DNA of 22,833 bases from JAGQTE01 sp964648005 (GTDB lineage: Bacteria > Actinomycetota > Acidimicrobiia > Acidimicrobiales > Acidimicrobilacustridaceae): the NCBI GenBank assembly GCA_964648005.1, contig CAZYKR010000034.1, positions 1 through 22,833 on the forward strand, written 5' to 3'. Below are positions 22,510 to 22,833 of this stretch, in pieces (position 1 is the stretch's first letter; the number at the start of each line of letters is the position of its first letter). The notes beneath the pieces were generated by a model. That model was not told the DNA's origin. It worked only from the letters and a program-made list of their open reading frames with translations, and did no database searches. Made by a program: the position numbers and the translations under genes.

Positions 22510-22833
22510 TCACCACCTTTGCCGGGCTTCCTCGGCGAATCCTTGGAGGGCGTCGAACGTGAACGTGTGGCCGTCGTCGGTGCGGATGGTGCCGGCGTAG
22601 GTCCCGAAGACTTGGTGGGTGTCGCTGCCGTAGCCGGTGTCGTCGCCGGCTTTGGTGTGTTTGTCGTAGCGGGGGGTGAGCGTGACGTCGAGCTGGCCGC
22701 CGGGGTCGGTGATGCGCCACGGTGCCATCGGATCGTCCCACTGGTATTGCCAGTCGAGTTCTCGGCCGATCTTGGTGAGCTGGCCGTCGACGAGGAACCC
22801 GTTCTCGGTGAACCCGCTGCCGTCGGTCCATTT
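22510..22833 (-). CDS. DUF2804 family protein, C-terminal part, cut by right edge
   Basis: The frame is open from the right edge to a stop at 22510, giving the last 107 residues. 'SGFTENGFLVDGQLTKIGRE', 'DPMAPWRITDP', 'LDVTLTPRYDKHTKAG', 'HQVFGTYAGTI' and a closing 'EEARQRW' follow the C-terminus of DUF2804 proteins, which are of unknown function. An internal ATG at 22728 is not the real start. It begins the region beyond the third tRNA and may belong to another integrated block or to the chromosome. Confidence 0.78.
   Translation of the reverse strand, partial: KWTDGSGFTENGFLVDGQLTKIGRELDWQYQWDDPMAPWRITDPGGQLDVTLTPRYDKHTKAGDDTGYGSDTHQVFGTYAGTIRTDDGHTFTFDALQGFAEEARQRW

Noticed and set aside
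21686..22600. A 304-codon open frame on the plus strand
   Set aside because: It overlaps RIC, the long repeat and the tRNA; part of its translation is simply tRNA-Val read as protein. It starts in a shadow frame of RIC and resembles no family.

Overview
The window is high-GC DNA with actinobacterial gene style: GTG starts, 4-base ATGA/GTGA overlaps inside operons, and tRNA genes without an encoded CCA. An acidimicrobial or related actinobacterium is plausible, but nothing here fixes the genus. No rRNA, CRISPR array, transposase or integrase gene was seen.

The layout is set by three copies of one tRNA-Val(CAC) gene. The first is cut by the left edge (1-50), the second is at 4163-4236 and the third at 22340-22413. 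They split the window into two accessory blocks and the start of a third. Each tRNA copy is bordered on one or both sides by small clusters of an 11-bp-period ATGGCGCG repeat. A segment of about 472 bp ending in the tRNA is present twice (3765-4236 and 21941-22413). This looks like a tandem array of integrated elements or islands that share an attachment module, with no recombinase in view.

Block A (51-4162) holds a ferritin-like predicted metal-dependent hydrolase, a divergent TetR regulator with a DUF4345 membrane protein, and an AbiE-type toxin-antitoxin pair with a clear double operator.

Block B (4237-21939) is an 18-kb stress island. Its genes point to handling of nitric oxide or related reactive nitrogen and to building and repairing iron-sulfur clusters. 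Left to right: a ferredoxin-hemerythrin fusion and a MoaD/ThiS-like protein; the convergent sufBCD-sufT operon (sufB is truncated and frameshifted); a group III truncated haemoglobin with a membrane protein; nitronate monooxygenase plus DUF488; an operon HMA protein, NnrS-like membrane protein, PAS protein, ClC channel, MarR; an acyl-carrier-like protein coupled to a SufR-like Cys-containing regulator; a stand-alone NuoF-like flavoprotein coupled to a second truncated haemoglobin; and ferredoxin, small membrane protein, YwiC-like protein and the iron-sulfur repair protein RIC.

The unifying signal is a CTAG-N6-CTAG inverted repeat (consensus roughly TTCTAG-N6-CTAGAA). It lies in nearly every promoter gap of block B, often between divergent genes, and is absent from block A. 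The SufR-like regulator, itself behind such a box, is the best candidate to read it. My reading is that NADH electrons may pass through the NuoF-like protein and the small ferredoxins to the haemoglobins or hemerythrin, while RIC and SUF restore damaged clusters. This is inference from gene content and shared boxes.

After the third tRNA a DUF2804 gene begins on the minus strand and runs off the right edge.
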